Assembly: GCA_002314945.1 (NCBI GenBank)
Contig: DCHV01000018.1
Span: forward strand, 1 to 21,670
From: Prevotellaceae bacterium UBA1743
GTDB lineage: Bacteria; Bacteroidota; Bacteroidia; Bacteroidales; Bacteroidaceae
Length of the DNA: 21,670 bases
Direction of reading: 5' to 3'
In this document: positions 1-6,879 of the stretch, piece by piece
Layout of the letters: the number at the start of each line of letters is the position of its first letter
How positions within the stretch are numbered: the first letter of the stretch is position 1
Notes under the pieces: generated by a model
Database searches by the model: none
What the model saw: only the letters and a program-made list of their open reading frames with translations
What the model was told of the DNA's origin: nothing
Translations under genes and position numbers: made by a program

Positions 1-204
1 GCATTTTTAAGTTAGAATATACAGAAATGCCTTTATATTTTCAGAAGGATTTTATGTTGGATTTTTAAAATCTTCACTAAAAATCTATCTGAAAATAGTG
101 GAGTAAATACTATTTATGGTCGCTATCGCTCAAAATCCACTAAAAATCTAACTAAAAATCCCGACTAAAGAACTTGCGAAACGTGAATTAAATGGTTTAT
201 TAGC

Positions 205-323
205 GAGGAACGAGCGATTGGTTTATCGCTTTGGGATGGCTTGGTAGATGTGAGTACTTGCTTTTTATCTGTGAGACCGCTTGCGGTTTCACAAGGAAAA
301 AGGAAGGGCTCACAGCTACAGAG
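205..323 (-). ncRNA. possible small structured RNA, very tentative
   Basis: This is the region downstream of the leftward promoter-like site. Read on the minus strand it folds into a strong hairpin with about 10-bp arms, one G-U pair and a very small loop (plus 271-292), and then a 6-bp stem with a 6-base loop (213-230). No T-run terminator follows either hairpin, so the 3' end is a guess. No known RNA family is recognised. A leader of a gene lying to the left of the window is an equally good reading. Confidence 0.15.
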
Positions 324-327
324 GTCT

Positions 328-358
328 CAAAGATAACTCTAAAGAAAGCCATTACAAA
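328..358 (-). promoter_or_regulatory. orphan leftward Bacteroidota-type promoter
   Basis: On the minus strand there is TTTG (plus positions 355-358), a 19-base spacer and TATCTTTG (328-335). This fits the TTTG-N19-TAnnTTTG pattern of the primary sigma factor in Bacteroidota. Transcription would start near 323 and run left, where no start codon with a coding-looking frame follows before the window edge. The DNA it would transcribe contains two hairpins (271-292 and 213-230). It could serve a non-coding RNA or a gene beyond the left edge. The match is clear; activity is inferred. Confidence 0.45.
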
Positions 359-400
359 GTGTTTTTTAGGTTTTTGTTTATTCTACGAGTGACTGGATTG

Positions 401-431
401 TATTTTGTATTTCACTCGCTTATTCGTATCT
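401..431 (+). repeat. 31-bp direct repeat, upstream copy (degenerate promoter)
   Basis: These 31 bases are identical to 483-513. The downstream copy continues into TATCTTTG and forms a consensus -7 box, while this copy continues into TATCTCTG, one base off. It may be a decayed duplicate of the active promoter. Confidence 0.8.
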
Positions 432-482
432 CTGAGCTGGCGCTCGAAGATACTCACGCTCGGAAATAAAAATAAACAAATT

Positions 483-513
483 TATTTTGTATTTCACTCG
501 CTTATTCGTATCT
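483..513 (+). repeat. 31-bp direct repeat, downstream copy
   Basis: Exact second copy of 401-431, containing the -33 box and most of the -7 box of the promoter ahead of the DUF2795 gene. A 7-bp inverted repeat, AAATAAA (470-476) and TTTATTT (481-487), overlaps its left edge. Confidence 0.8.
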
Positions 514-516
514 TTG
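486..516 (+). promoter_or_regulatory. promoter of the DUF2795 gene
   Basis: TTTG at 486-489, a 19-base spacer and TATCTTTG at 509-516 match the Bacteroidota -33/-7 promoter exactly. Transcription should begin near 521, giving a leader of about 40 bases before the ATG at 560. No Shine-Dalgarno sequence is evident, as is usual in this phylum. Confidence 0.7.
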
Positions 517-559
517 CGGCCAAAATAGGAAAAAAGTAACCAAAAAAGTATTCTAAAAG

Positions 560-781
560 ATGTATTGGACATTGGAATTGGCCTCTAAATTGGAAGATGC
601 CCCTTGGCCCGCAACGAGAGAAGAACTCTTGGATTATGCTATCCGCAGCGGTGCCCCCATGGAAGTGATAGAGAACTTGAATGAGATAGAGGATGAAGGT
701 GATGTGTATGAGAATATCGAGGACCTTTGGCCTGACTATCCTACCAAGGAAGATTTTCTTTTCAACGAGGACGAGTATTGA
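560..781 (+). CDS. DUF2795 family small acidic protein
   Basis: This gene encodes 73 residues beginning MYWTLELASKLEDAPWPAT and ending in an acidic DFLFNEDEY tail. I recognise it as the short, highly conserved Bacteroidota protein usually annotated as DUF2795; its function is unknown. It has no signal peptide or membrane segment, so it should be cytoplasmic. It is strongly acidic, and the conserved WPAT and WPDYPT motifs suggest a small fold with a conserved surface. It has its own consensus promoter (486-516) and is followed by a clear terminator (814-856), so it is probably transcribed alone rather than with the downstream secretion genes. The ATG at 560 is well placed relative to the promoter. 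The family call rests on recognition of the sequence pattern; no role is proposed. Confidence 0.85.
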   Translation: MYWTLELASKLEDAPWPATREELLDYAIRSGAPMEVIENLNEIEDEGDVYENIEDLWPDYPTKEDFLFNEDEY

Positions 782-813
782 CAACCGACTCGGCTTCGTA
801 TAGGAAAAGACCC

Positions 814-856
814 AGAATATTCTCGCCCCAATCTGACGTGCGAGAATATTTTTTTT
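814..856 (+). terminator. intrinsic terminator between the DUF2795 gene and porP
   Basis: A perfect 10-bp stem (816-825 with 841-850) closes a 15-base loop and is followed directly by a T run (851-856). Its position 33 bp after the DUF2795 stop codon and 48 bp before the porP ATG suggests it ends the short upstream transcript. If it is leaky it would act as an attenuator for the T9SS operon. Confidence 0.75.
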
Positions 857-903
857 ATTATGTATGCAATAAAGTGAAGCCTTCTTGCGTTATATCAGTT
901 AGG

Positions 904-1842
904 ATGAAAAGGCTGTTGTGGTTAGGACTGCTGTTGATGACCCTCGAAGCGAGGGCTCAGTTCGACGTTTCCTTTGCCAACTACTGGTCGTTGCAATCGT
1001 TCTACAATCCTGCAGCGACAGGGTTGGACGGAATGCTGAATGTACAGGGAGCCTACAGTATGCAGATGGTTGGATTCGAGGACGCGCCAGCCACTATGTA
1101 CGTAGGAGCCGATTTGCCGGTCTTCTTCCTGAGCCCACGCCACGGAATGGGTGTGTGCTTCCTGAATGACAAGGCGGGTCTGTTCAGCACCACAAAGATA
1201 GCGTTGCAATATGCCTATCACCTACCCTTGCTGAAGGGGAACCTGAGTTTCGGTGGGCGCGCTGCCATGCTGAGCGAGGGTTTTGACGGTACGGAGATGA
1301 AGGTACGCGATTCCAGCGACCCTGTCTTCGCTACCAGCCAGGTGAAAGGTAACAGCTTCGACCTCGACGTGGGGTTGCGCTACAGCTACAAGAATGTGTG
1401 GTATGTAGGAGCCAGCGCGATGCATTGTCTGGGGCCCGATGTCACTATCGGAGATGACAAGAACTACGAGGTGAAGCTCGATCCTACCCTGTATCTGACA
1501 GGAGGTTACCGCGTGGGGTTCCGTGAGCCTCGGTACTGCCTCTACACTTCGGCCAAGGTACAGAGTGACATGCACGATTGGAGAGCCGATGTGACGGGAA
1601 GGCTGACCTACGAAGGCAGTCGGCACAAATTGTACGGAGGCTTGAGCTATGCGCCCACCCGCAGTGTGACGGTGCTTCTGGGAATGGATTTCCATGGCAT
1701 CAACCTGGGGTACGCCTACGAGATATACACCCGGGGCATCGGCGCTATCAACGGCACACACGAGTTGGTACTGGGCTACCAGACCGACTTGAACTTGTTT
1801 AAGAAAGGTAAGAATATGCACAAAAGTGTGAGAATATTGTAA
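904..1842 (+). CDS. porP: PorP/SprF family type IX secretion outer-membrane protein
   Basis: This is the outer-membrane component of the type IX secretion system. PorP/SprF proteins are beta-barrels thought to anchor or guide substrates and to contact the PorK-PorN ring. From the ATG at 904 the product has 312 residues, close to the usual ~310. It starts with a signal peptide (MKRLLWLGLLLMTLEARA, cut before Q19), and the mature part begins with the family-typical aromatic segment FANYWSLQSFYNPAATGLDG. Alternating hydrophobic strands and many Tyr/Gly residues fit a barrel. The frame stays open upstream to 778 from a TTG, but that would put 42 extra residues across the terminator and before the signal peptide, so 904 is the better start. 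It is the first gene of porP-K-L-M-N, 3 bp ahead of porK. No TAnnTTTG promoter is visible just upstream. Confidence 0.9.
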   Translation: MKRLLWLGLLLMTLEARAQFDVSFANYWSLQSFYNPAATGLDGMLNVQGAYSMQMVGFEDAPATMYVGADLPVFFLSPRHGMGVCFLNDKAGLFSTTKIALQYAYHLPLLKGNLSFGGRAAMLSEGFDGTEMKVRDSSDPVFATSQVKGNSFDLDVGLRYSYKNVWYVGASAMHCLGPDVTIGDDKNYEVKLDPTLYLTGGYRVGFREPRYCLYTSAKVQSDMHDWRADVTGRLTYEGSRHKLYGGLSYAPTRSVTVLLGMDFHGINLGYAYEIYTRGIGAINGTHELVLGYQTDLNLFKKGKNMHKSVRIL

Positions 1843-1845
1843 GAT

Positions 1846-3297
1846 ATGAAGATAAAAGCAATTTCATTGTTGGCACTCGTTGCCGGAATTCTTTCATTGT
1901 CAGCCTGCTTGGGCAGCACATCGTCGGCCAATGCCACGGGAGGAGAACTTACTGGGGTGCGAGGTACTTCGTACAGCGAACCTACTCCGTATGGAATGGT
2001 GGCAATACGCAAAGGCTCCCTGAAGGTGGGCCTGGCAGAGAACGACACGCTGTGGGGTGCCGAGTTTCCTGCACGCGAAATCAGCGTCGATGGCTTCTGG
2101 ATGGACGAGCAGGAAGTGAGCAATGCCAAGTATCGCCAGTTTGTGAACTGGGTGCGGGACAGTATCATCCGTGAGCGACTGGCCGACCCTGCCTACGGTG
2201 GCGATGAGACATACAAGATAGAGGAAGACAAGGAGGGTAACCCTGTCACTCCCCATCTGAACTGGAGCAAGACCATCCCCTGGCGCAAGGCGACCGAGGA
2301 CGAGCAGCGTGCCATAGAGAGCGTGTATGTGACACACCCCATCGACGGAGTGAAGATGCTGGATGCAAGCCAGATGAACTATCGCTACGAGATATACGAC
2401 TATGCCGCAGCCGCTCAGCGCAAGTATCGTCTGAATCCATCGGAGCGCGACCTGAACACCGATCACGAGGAGAGTCTCGAGCAGGTGATGATAAGCAAGG
2501 ACACGGCATGGATAGACGATGACGGAAAGATCGTAACCCAGACTCTGACACGCCCCCTGAGCGGCCCCTGGGATTTCCTGAACACCTACATCGTGAACAT
2601 ATTCCCTGACACCACATGCTGGGTGAATGACTTCCAGAATGCCGACAACGAGCGCTATATGAAGCTCTACTTCAACAACCCCGTCTATGATGATTATCCA
2701 GTGGTAGGCGTGACATGGGAACAGGCGAATGCCTTCTGCGCATGGCGTACCGATTTCCTGATGAAGGGCTTGGGCGGATATGCCAAGTTCATACAGCGCT
2801 ACCGTCTCCCCTCGGAGATAGAATGGGAGTTTGCAGCGCGTGGCAAGGAGGGAAATCCCTTCCCCTGGGAGAGCGAAGGCGTGAAGAGCGACAAGGGATG
2901 CTACTATGCCAACTTCAAGCCAGACCGAGGCAACTACACGCAGGATGGAAGCCTCATCACCAGCAAATGCGGCATCTTCAGCGCCAACAGCAATGGCCTA
3001 TATGATATGGCAGGCAATGTGGCAGAATGGACCAGTACCGTCTTTACCGAGGCTGGCGTGGAAAGCATGAGCGACATGAACCCCGAACTGAAATACAACG
3101 CAGCCAAGGAGGATCCCTACCGCCTGAAGAAAAAGAGTGTACGCGGGGGAAGTTGGAAAGATCCAGAAAGCATGATACGAAGCGCATGGCGCTCCTACGA
3201 ATATCAGAATCAGCCACGATGCTACGTGGGTTTCCGCTGTGTGCGCACCATGATAAGCGACACGAAGGGGACAATGCCTAAAACCAAACGAAAATAA
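1846..3297 (+). CDS. porK: PorK/GldK, type IX secretion ring lipoprotein
   Basis: This is an outer-membrane lipoprotein that, with PorN, forms the large periplasmic ring of the type IX secretion system. The 483-residue product has a lipoprotein signal (lipobox LSAC, lipidated Cys21). The rest is a formylglycine-generating-enzyme (FGE/SUMF1-like) fold: FWMDEQEVSNAKYRQFVNW near 88-106, YRLPSEIEWEFAARG near 320-334, GLYDMAGNVAEWT near 384-396, and a C-terminal RGGSWKDPESMIRSAWR...GFRCVR. In PorK/GldK this fold is structural and no sulfatase-modifying activity is expected. Its length is close to the ~490 residues of the P. gingivalis protein. It starts 3 bp after porP and ends 13 bp before porL, so it is clearly in the same operon. 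The assignment rests on domain content plus perfect synteny. Confidence 0.95.
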   Translation: MKIKAISLLALVAGILSLSACLGSTSSANATGGELTGVRGTSYSEPTPYGMVAIRKGSLKVGLAENDTLWGAEFPAREISVDGFWMDEQEVSNAKYRQFVNWVRDSIIRERLADPAYGGDETYKIEEDKEGNPVTPHLNWSKTIPWRKATEDEQRAIESVYVTHPIDGVKMLDASQMNYRYEIYDYAAAAQRKYRLNPSERDLNTDHEESLEQVMISKDTAWIDDDGKIVTQTLTRPLSGPWDFLNTYIVNIFPDTTCWVNDFQNADNERYMKLYFNNPVYDDYPVVGVTWEQANAFCAWRTDFLMKGLGGYAKFIQRYRLPSEIEWEFAARGKEGNPFPWESEGVKSDKGCYYANFKPDRGNYTQDGSLITSKCGIFSANSNGLYDMAGNVAEWTSTVFTEAGVESMSDMNPELKYNAAKEDPYRLKKKSVRGGSWKDPESMIRSAWRSYEYQNQPRCYVGFRCVRTMISDTKGTMPKTKRK

Positions 3298-3310
3298 ATA
3301 GATTAAAGAT

Positions 3311-4225
3311 ATGAATCCTATTGCCCGATTACAACGATGGATGGATTCTCCATCGGGTCAAGTGTTTATGAATTACGCCTACAGCTGGGGTGCTGCAGTC
3401 GTCATATTGGGAACCTTATTCAAACTAACCCACATCCCAGGAGCCAACGCGATGCTGTTCATCGGTATGGGTACCGAGGTATTCGTGTTCTTCGTGTCCG
3501 GTTTCGAGAAAACCTACGAGAAGACTCCTTCCGAGGATAAGAACGTGGGAGGTGGACAGACTGTGGTCGTAGCAGGAGGAGGCGCTCCTCTGCCAGAAGG
3601 CGCAGAATTGCCCGAGGGCCCCATCGTGATAGGAGGTGGACCTGTAATGACGGGTGGCGTAGTAGCAGGAGGACCTGTAGTTGCTGGAGCCCCTGTGGTA
3701 GCAGGAGGACCTGTTGTTGCAGGAGATTCTGCTGCATTGGCCGCGGGAATGCCCAATATGGATCCCGATGCATTGGCAGCAGGAGCCAACCTAAGCGCAG
3801 CAGCCGCAAATCTGGCCGCAGCCGGTCAAGCCGCAGCCGAAGCTCAGTTGGCATTGAGCCAGTTGAACGGAGGCAGTTCCATCAACCCGGAACAGATCAA
3901 GGCTACCGATCCCGCTGCCATCGAAGAGGCAGTGAAGAACTATGCCGAAGAACTGAAGGATCTGACAGAAGTGCTGGGTCGCGTAAGGGAACAAGCATCC
4001 CGTATGAGCACCGACAGCGAGGAGATGGAGAATCTGAATCGCACGCTCACTGGCATTGCCACTGTATATGAGTTGCAGTTGCGCAATATCAGCAAGCAGG
4101 TAACGACAATCGAACAGATTGACGAGCAGACCCGTCGCATGGCACAGCAGATCGAAGAGTTGAACAATGTCTATGCCCGCATGATAAAGGCACTGACAGT
4201 GAACATGAATACGCCCCAACTGTAA
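3311..4225 (+). CDS. porL: PorL/GldL, T9SS inner-membrane motor subunit
   Basis: This is the cytoplasmic-membrane subunit that with PorM forms the proton-motive-force-driven motor of type IX secretion. Of its 304 residues, the N-terminus (RLQRWMDSPSGQVFMNYAYS) leads into two transmembrane helices at about 22-39 and 46-64. A lysine (K38) and a glutamate (E56, in IGMGTEVFVFFV) lie in or at the ends of these helices; buried charged residues of this kind are typical of GldL-like motors and are implicated in proton transfer. Residues ~80-185 are an unusually long Gly/Val/Pro/Ala-rich low-complexity linker with near-exact GGPVVA repeats, followed by a C-terminal coiled-coil-like region (AIEEAVKNYAEELKDLTEVL and onward). 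It lies between porK and porM with 12-13 bp gaps. Confidence 0.93.
   Translation: MNPIARLQRWMDSPSGQVFMNYAYSWGAAVVILGTLFKLTHIPGANAMLFIGMGTEVFVFFVSGFEKTYEKTPSEDKNVGGGQTVVVAGGGAPLPEGAELPEGPIVIGGGPVMTGGVVAGGPVVAGAPVVAGGPVVAGDSAALAAGMPNMDPDALAAGANLSAAAANLAAAGQAAAEAQLALSQLNGGSSINPEQIKATDPAAIEEAVKNYAEELKDLTEVLGRVREQASRMSTDSEEMENLNRTLTGIATVYELQLRNISKQVTTIEQIDEQTRRMAQQIEELNNVYARMIKALTVNMNTPQL
3668..3721 (+). repeat. 18-bp tandem repeat within porL (GGPVVA unit, 3 copies)
   Basis: Three in-frame 18-bp units encode GGPVVA, GAPVVA and GGPVVA (residues 120-137). Degenerate flanking units (GGPVMT, GGVVAG) lie upstream. Differences between units are mainly at third codon positions, so the peptide repeat is better conserved than the DNA. 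Confidence 0.85.
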
Positions 4226-4237
4226 ACAATACAGAAG

Positions 4238-5803
4238 ATGCCTATAAAGAAGAAGCGGATATCACCGCGCCAAAAGATGATCAACCTGATGTACGTGGTA
4301 CTGATGGCCATGCTCGCACTGAATGTGTCGAGCGACGTACTGAATGGCTTCTCGTTGGTGGCGGAGAGTCTGAACCGCACAACCCAAAACGCCAGTCAGG
4401 TGAATCAGGGTATCTACAACACCTTCGATGCTCAGATGAAATCCAATCCTGCCAAGGTGAAGCAGTGGTACGAGAAAGCACAGTACGTACGCGGAATGAG
4501 CGACTCGCTGTACAACATGGCTGAGGAACTGAAAGTGGCTATCGTGAAGAAGAGCGATGGGGACGAGGCGGATGTGAACGAGATAAAGAATCGTGAGGAC
4601 CTGGAGGCCAGCACGCAGATCATGCTTGCCCCGGGACGAGGACGAGGAAGTGAGCTCTACAATGCCATCAACAGTTACCGCGAACGTATCGTGGCCATGG
4701 TGAACGATCAGGAGAAGAAGGAAATCATCAGCAGCAACCTGAACACGGAAGTACCCATGAAAGGTAAGGTGTTGGGGAAGAATTGGCAAGAGTATATGTT
4801 CGAGAACACGCCCACCGCAGCTGCCGTAACCTTGCTCACCAAACTACAGAGCGACGTACGCTATGCCGAGGGTGAGGTAATCCACAATCTGCTGGGCAAT
4901 GTCGATGTGAACGATATCCGTGTGAACCAGCTGAACGCATTCGTCATCCCCAATGCACAGACCGTGGTACAGGGAGGCAAGTTCAGCGCACAGATCATCA
5001 TGGCAGCAGTGGATACCACACGTCGTCCCACTATCTATGTGGGTGGACGTGAGATTCCAGGTGACAAGGGACTCTACGAACAAGTCTGCGGAAAGACAGG
5101 TGACTTTTCCCTGAACGGATACATCGAAATGTTGGATGGAAACGGCGAGAAGGTTCGTCGTGACTTCGAACAGAAATACACTGTAGTAGAACCCAGTGCC
5201 ACGGTGAGTGCCGACATCATGAATGTGCTCTACGCCGGATATGAGAACCCCATGAGTGTGAGTGTGCCTGGCATCCCCAGCAACCATATCAATGCTACCA
5301 TGACAGGAGGTTCCCTGGAGCGAAAAGGGGATGGCAAATTCATTGCCAAACCAACTACCCCGGGCGAAGAGGCGGTAATCACCGTGTCGGCACAGAACGA
5401 AGGACATGCGCAGGAAATGGGTAAGTTCAGCTTCCGTGTACGCAAGCTGCCCGATCCCACAGCCTTCATTGCCTACCCCGACGAAAGCGGAGCAGAGACA
5501 CAGTTCCGTGGCGGTACGATCAGCAAACAGGTTCTGATGGGTGTGGACGGCATTCGTGCTGCCATCGACGACGGACTCCTGAATATTGCCTTCTCGGTAC
5601 AGGGTTTCGAGACCGTCTTCTACGATGCCATGGGTAACGCAGTACCCCTGCGCAGCAATGGAGACAAATTCTCGGAACAACAGAAAACCCAAATGCGTGG
5701 TCTCACGCGCAACAAACGTTTCTACATCAGCAATGTCCGTGCAACGGGGCCTGATGGTGTGGAACGCACATTGGAGGCTACCATGCAAATCATTATCAAG
5801 TAA
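4238..5803 (+). CDS. porM: PorM/GldM, T9SS motor shaft protein
   Basis: This protein pairs with PorL in the inner membrane and spans the periplasm to transmit energy to the PorK-PorN ring. Its 521 residues match the family length (~515). A short basic N-terminus (MPIKKKRISPRQKM) is followed by one transmembrane helix at about 16-32 (NLMYVVLMAMLALNV). The conserved SSDVLNGFSLVAESLNRT segment and a long periplasmic region come next. Known family structures have four periplasmic domains, D1 helical and D2-D4 beta-rich; here the helical part covers about 35-220, followed by beta-rich sequence (VPGIPSNHINATMTGGSLER near 343-362, FRVRKLPDP near 400). The gene lies 12 bp after porL and 14 bp before porN, within one operon. 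Confidence 0.95.
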   Translation: MPIKKKRISPRQKMINLMYVVLMAMLALNVSSDVLNGFSLVAESLNRTTQNASQVNQGIYNTFDAQMKSNPAKVKQWYEKAQYVRGMSDSLYNMAEELKVAIVKKSDGDEADVNEIKNREDLEASTQIMLAPGRGRGSELYNAINSYRERIVAMVNDQEKKEIISSNLNTEVPMKGKVLGKNWQEYMFENTPTAAAVTLLTKLQSDVRYAEGEVIHNLLGNVDVNDIRVNQLNAFVIPNAQTVVQGGKFSAQIIMAAVDTTRRPTIYVGGREIPGDKGLYEQVCGKTGDFSLNGYIEMLDGNGEKVRRDFEQKYTVVEPSATVSADIMNVLYAGYENPMSVSVPGIPSNHINATMTGGSLERKGDGKFIAKPTTPGEEAVITVSAQNEGHAQEMGKFSFRVRKLPDPTAFIAYPDESGAETQFRGGTISKQVLMGVDGIRAAIDDGLLNIAFSVQGFETVFYDAMGNAVPLRSNGDKFSEQQKTQMRGLTRNKRFYISNVRATGPDGVERTLEATMQIIIK

Positions 5804-5817
5804 TTTTTTTCATCGAT

Positions 5818-6867
5818 ATGAAACGAGTACTAATATCTCTCATAGCCATGCTGGCAATTGGCACGTTGGCAAATGCACAACCTGCCAAGACCCGCATCAG
5901 TTCGACCGCAAATTCCGAACAAAAGAAAAAAACCGCTACCGCTGCCGCCAACGATCGCTTTTCGATACAATTCCCGTCCTCGACCTCGATGCCGGAGGAT
6001 GTGGTATGGAAACGCGACCTGTACCGACAGTTGGATCTGATGAAGGATAAGAATGCTCCCATGTATTATCCTGTGGAGCCTGCTGGCAGACAAGTAAACC
6101 TCTTCACCTATCTGTTCCGCCTTGTACTCACAGGCCGGGTTCAGGCATACGCCTACAAATTGGACGGCAACGAATCGTTCGAGGAGAAAGACAAACTGGA
6201 TGTGAAAAGCCTGCTGGAGAACCACGGCATCTATTATGAAATGAAAGATGGGAAAATCACGGTTGCCGACAGCGACATCCCAAGTGCGGAAGTGAAACGT
6301 TTCTACATCAAGGAAAGCGTGTATTTCGACCAGCGTACCAGTACGTTCTCCACGAAAGTGACTGCACTGTGTCCCGTGCGTATGCAAAGTGACGAGTTTT
6401 CCACCGACGCCACCCCCTACCCTCTCTTCTGGCTCAATTATGACGACGTAGCTACTTGGCTGGCAAAACTCCCTATGATGGGAAGCAACCTGAACAACGT
6501 TTCAAACCTCACAGCTGCCGACTTCTTCACACTCAACCATTACGAAGGAAAAATCTACAAGACCAACAATCTGCAAGGACGCGTACTGGCCAATTATTGC
6601 TCCAACGACAGCGATATGGTGAAGGAGCAGAAGCGTATCGAAAAGCAGTTGACGGATTTCGAGGATGGCGTATGGGGCCATGTAACAGATTCCGCCAAAT
6701 TGGATAGCCTGAAGAAAGTGCAAGCCCTGAAGGCCGAGAATAAGAAGGGAAGCAAGAAGAGTGACCCTTCCACGAGCCGACGCCGCGACTCCAACGCTTC
6801 AAGCAATTCCGAAAAGAGTGCTGCAAGTAGCGCCCCTCGTGTGAGCGCACGTCGTCAAAGACGCTAA
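5818..6867 (+). CDS. porN: PorN/GldN, T9SS ring protein
   Basis: This is a periplasmic protein that binds PorK to form the outer-membrane-associated ring and receives the PorM shaft. The product has 349 residues (P. gingivalis PorN is ~360). It begins with a Sec signal peptide (MKRVLISLIAMLAIGTLANA, cleaved before Q21). The body carries GldN-type sequence: DVVWKRDLYRQLDLMKDKNA near 60-80, a YYPVEP motif, LFTYLFRLVLTGRVQAYAY, and FYIKESVYFDQRTSTF near 160-175. The last ~47 residues (303-349) form a low-complexity tail rich in Ser, Lys and Arg and ending ARRQRR, which looks disordered and very basic. It closes the porPKLMN set; priA starts only 12 bp downstream on the same strand. Confidence 0.93.
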   Translation: MKRVLISLIAMLAIGTLANAQPAKTRISSTANSEQKKKTATAAANDRFSIQFPSSTSMPEDVVWKRDLYRQLDLMKDKNAPMYYPVEPAGRQVNLFTYLFRLVLTGRVQAYAYKLDGNESFEEKDKLDVKSLLENHGIYYEMKDGKITVADSDIPSAEVKRFYIKESVYFDQRTSTFSTKVTALCPVRMQSDEFSTDATPYPLFWLNYDDVATWLAKLPMMGSNLNNVSNLTAADFFTLNHYEGKIYKTNNLQGRVLANYCSNDSDMVKEQKRIEKQLTDFEDGVWGHVTDSAKLDSLKKVQALKAENKKGSKKSDPSTSRRRDSNASSNSEKSAASSAPRVSARRQRR

Positions 6868-6879
6868 CCTCTGTGGGGC

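Larger units (their letters stand above)
1..559. other. AT-rich intergenic region without a supported gene
   Basis: I see no credible protein gene here. The only open frame of any length (about 281-469) runs through promoter-like repeats and a hairpin, has no recognisable domain and looks spurious. The stretch does hold a 13-bp direct repeat (75-87 and 138-150, with a partial third copy at 151-160), two hairpins (213-230 and 271-292), a leftward promoter-like sequence (328-358) and a 31-bp direct repeat that forms the promoter of the next gene. Confidence 0.7.

Noticed and set aside
281..469. 62-codon open frame on the plus strand
   Set aside because: It begins inside a hairpin and runs through the duplicated promoter repeat; its peptide (FVFHSLIRI and so on) is a translation of promoter DNA, and no domain is recognisable.
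778..903. N-terminal extension of porP from a TTG start at 778
   Set aside because: It would read through a strong terminator and place 42 residues in front of a good signal peptide; the ATG at 904 gives the normal family length.
4844..5788. 314-codon minus-strand frame opposite porM
   Set aside because: It lies wholly within the well-supported porM gene and its His/Cys-rich composition is typical of an antisense shadow.
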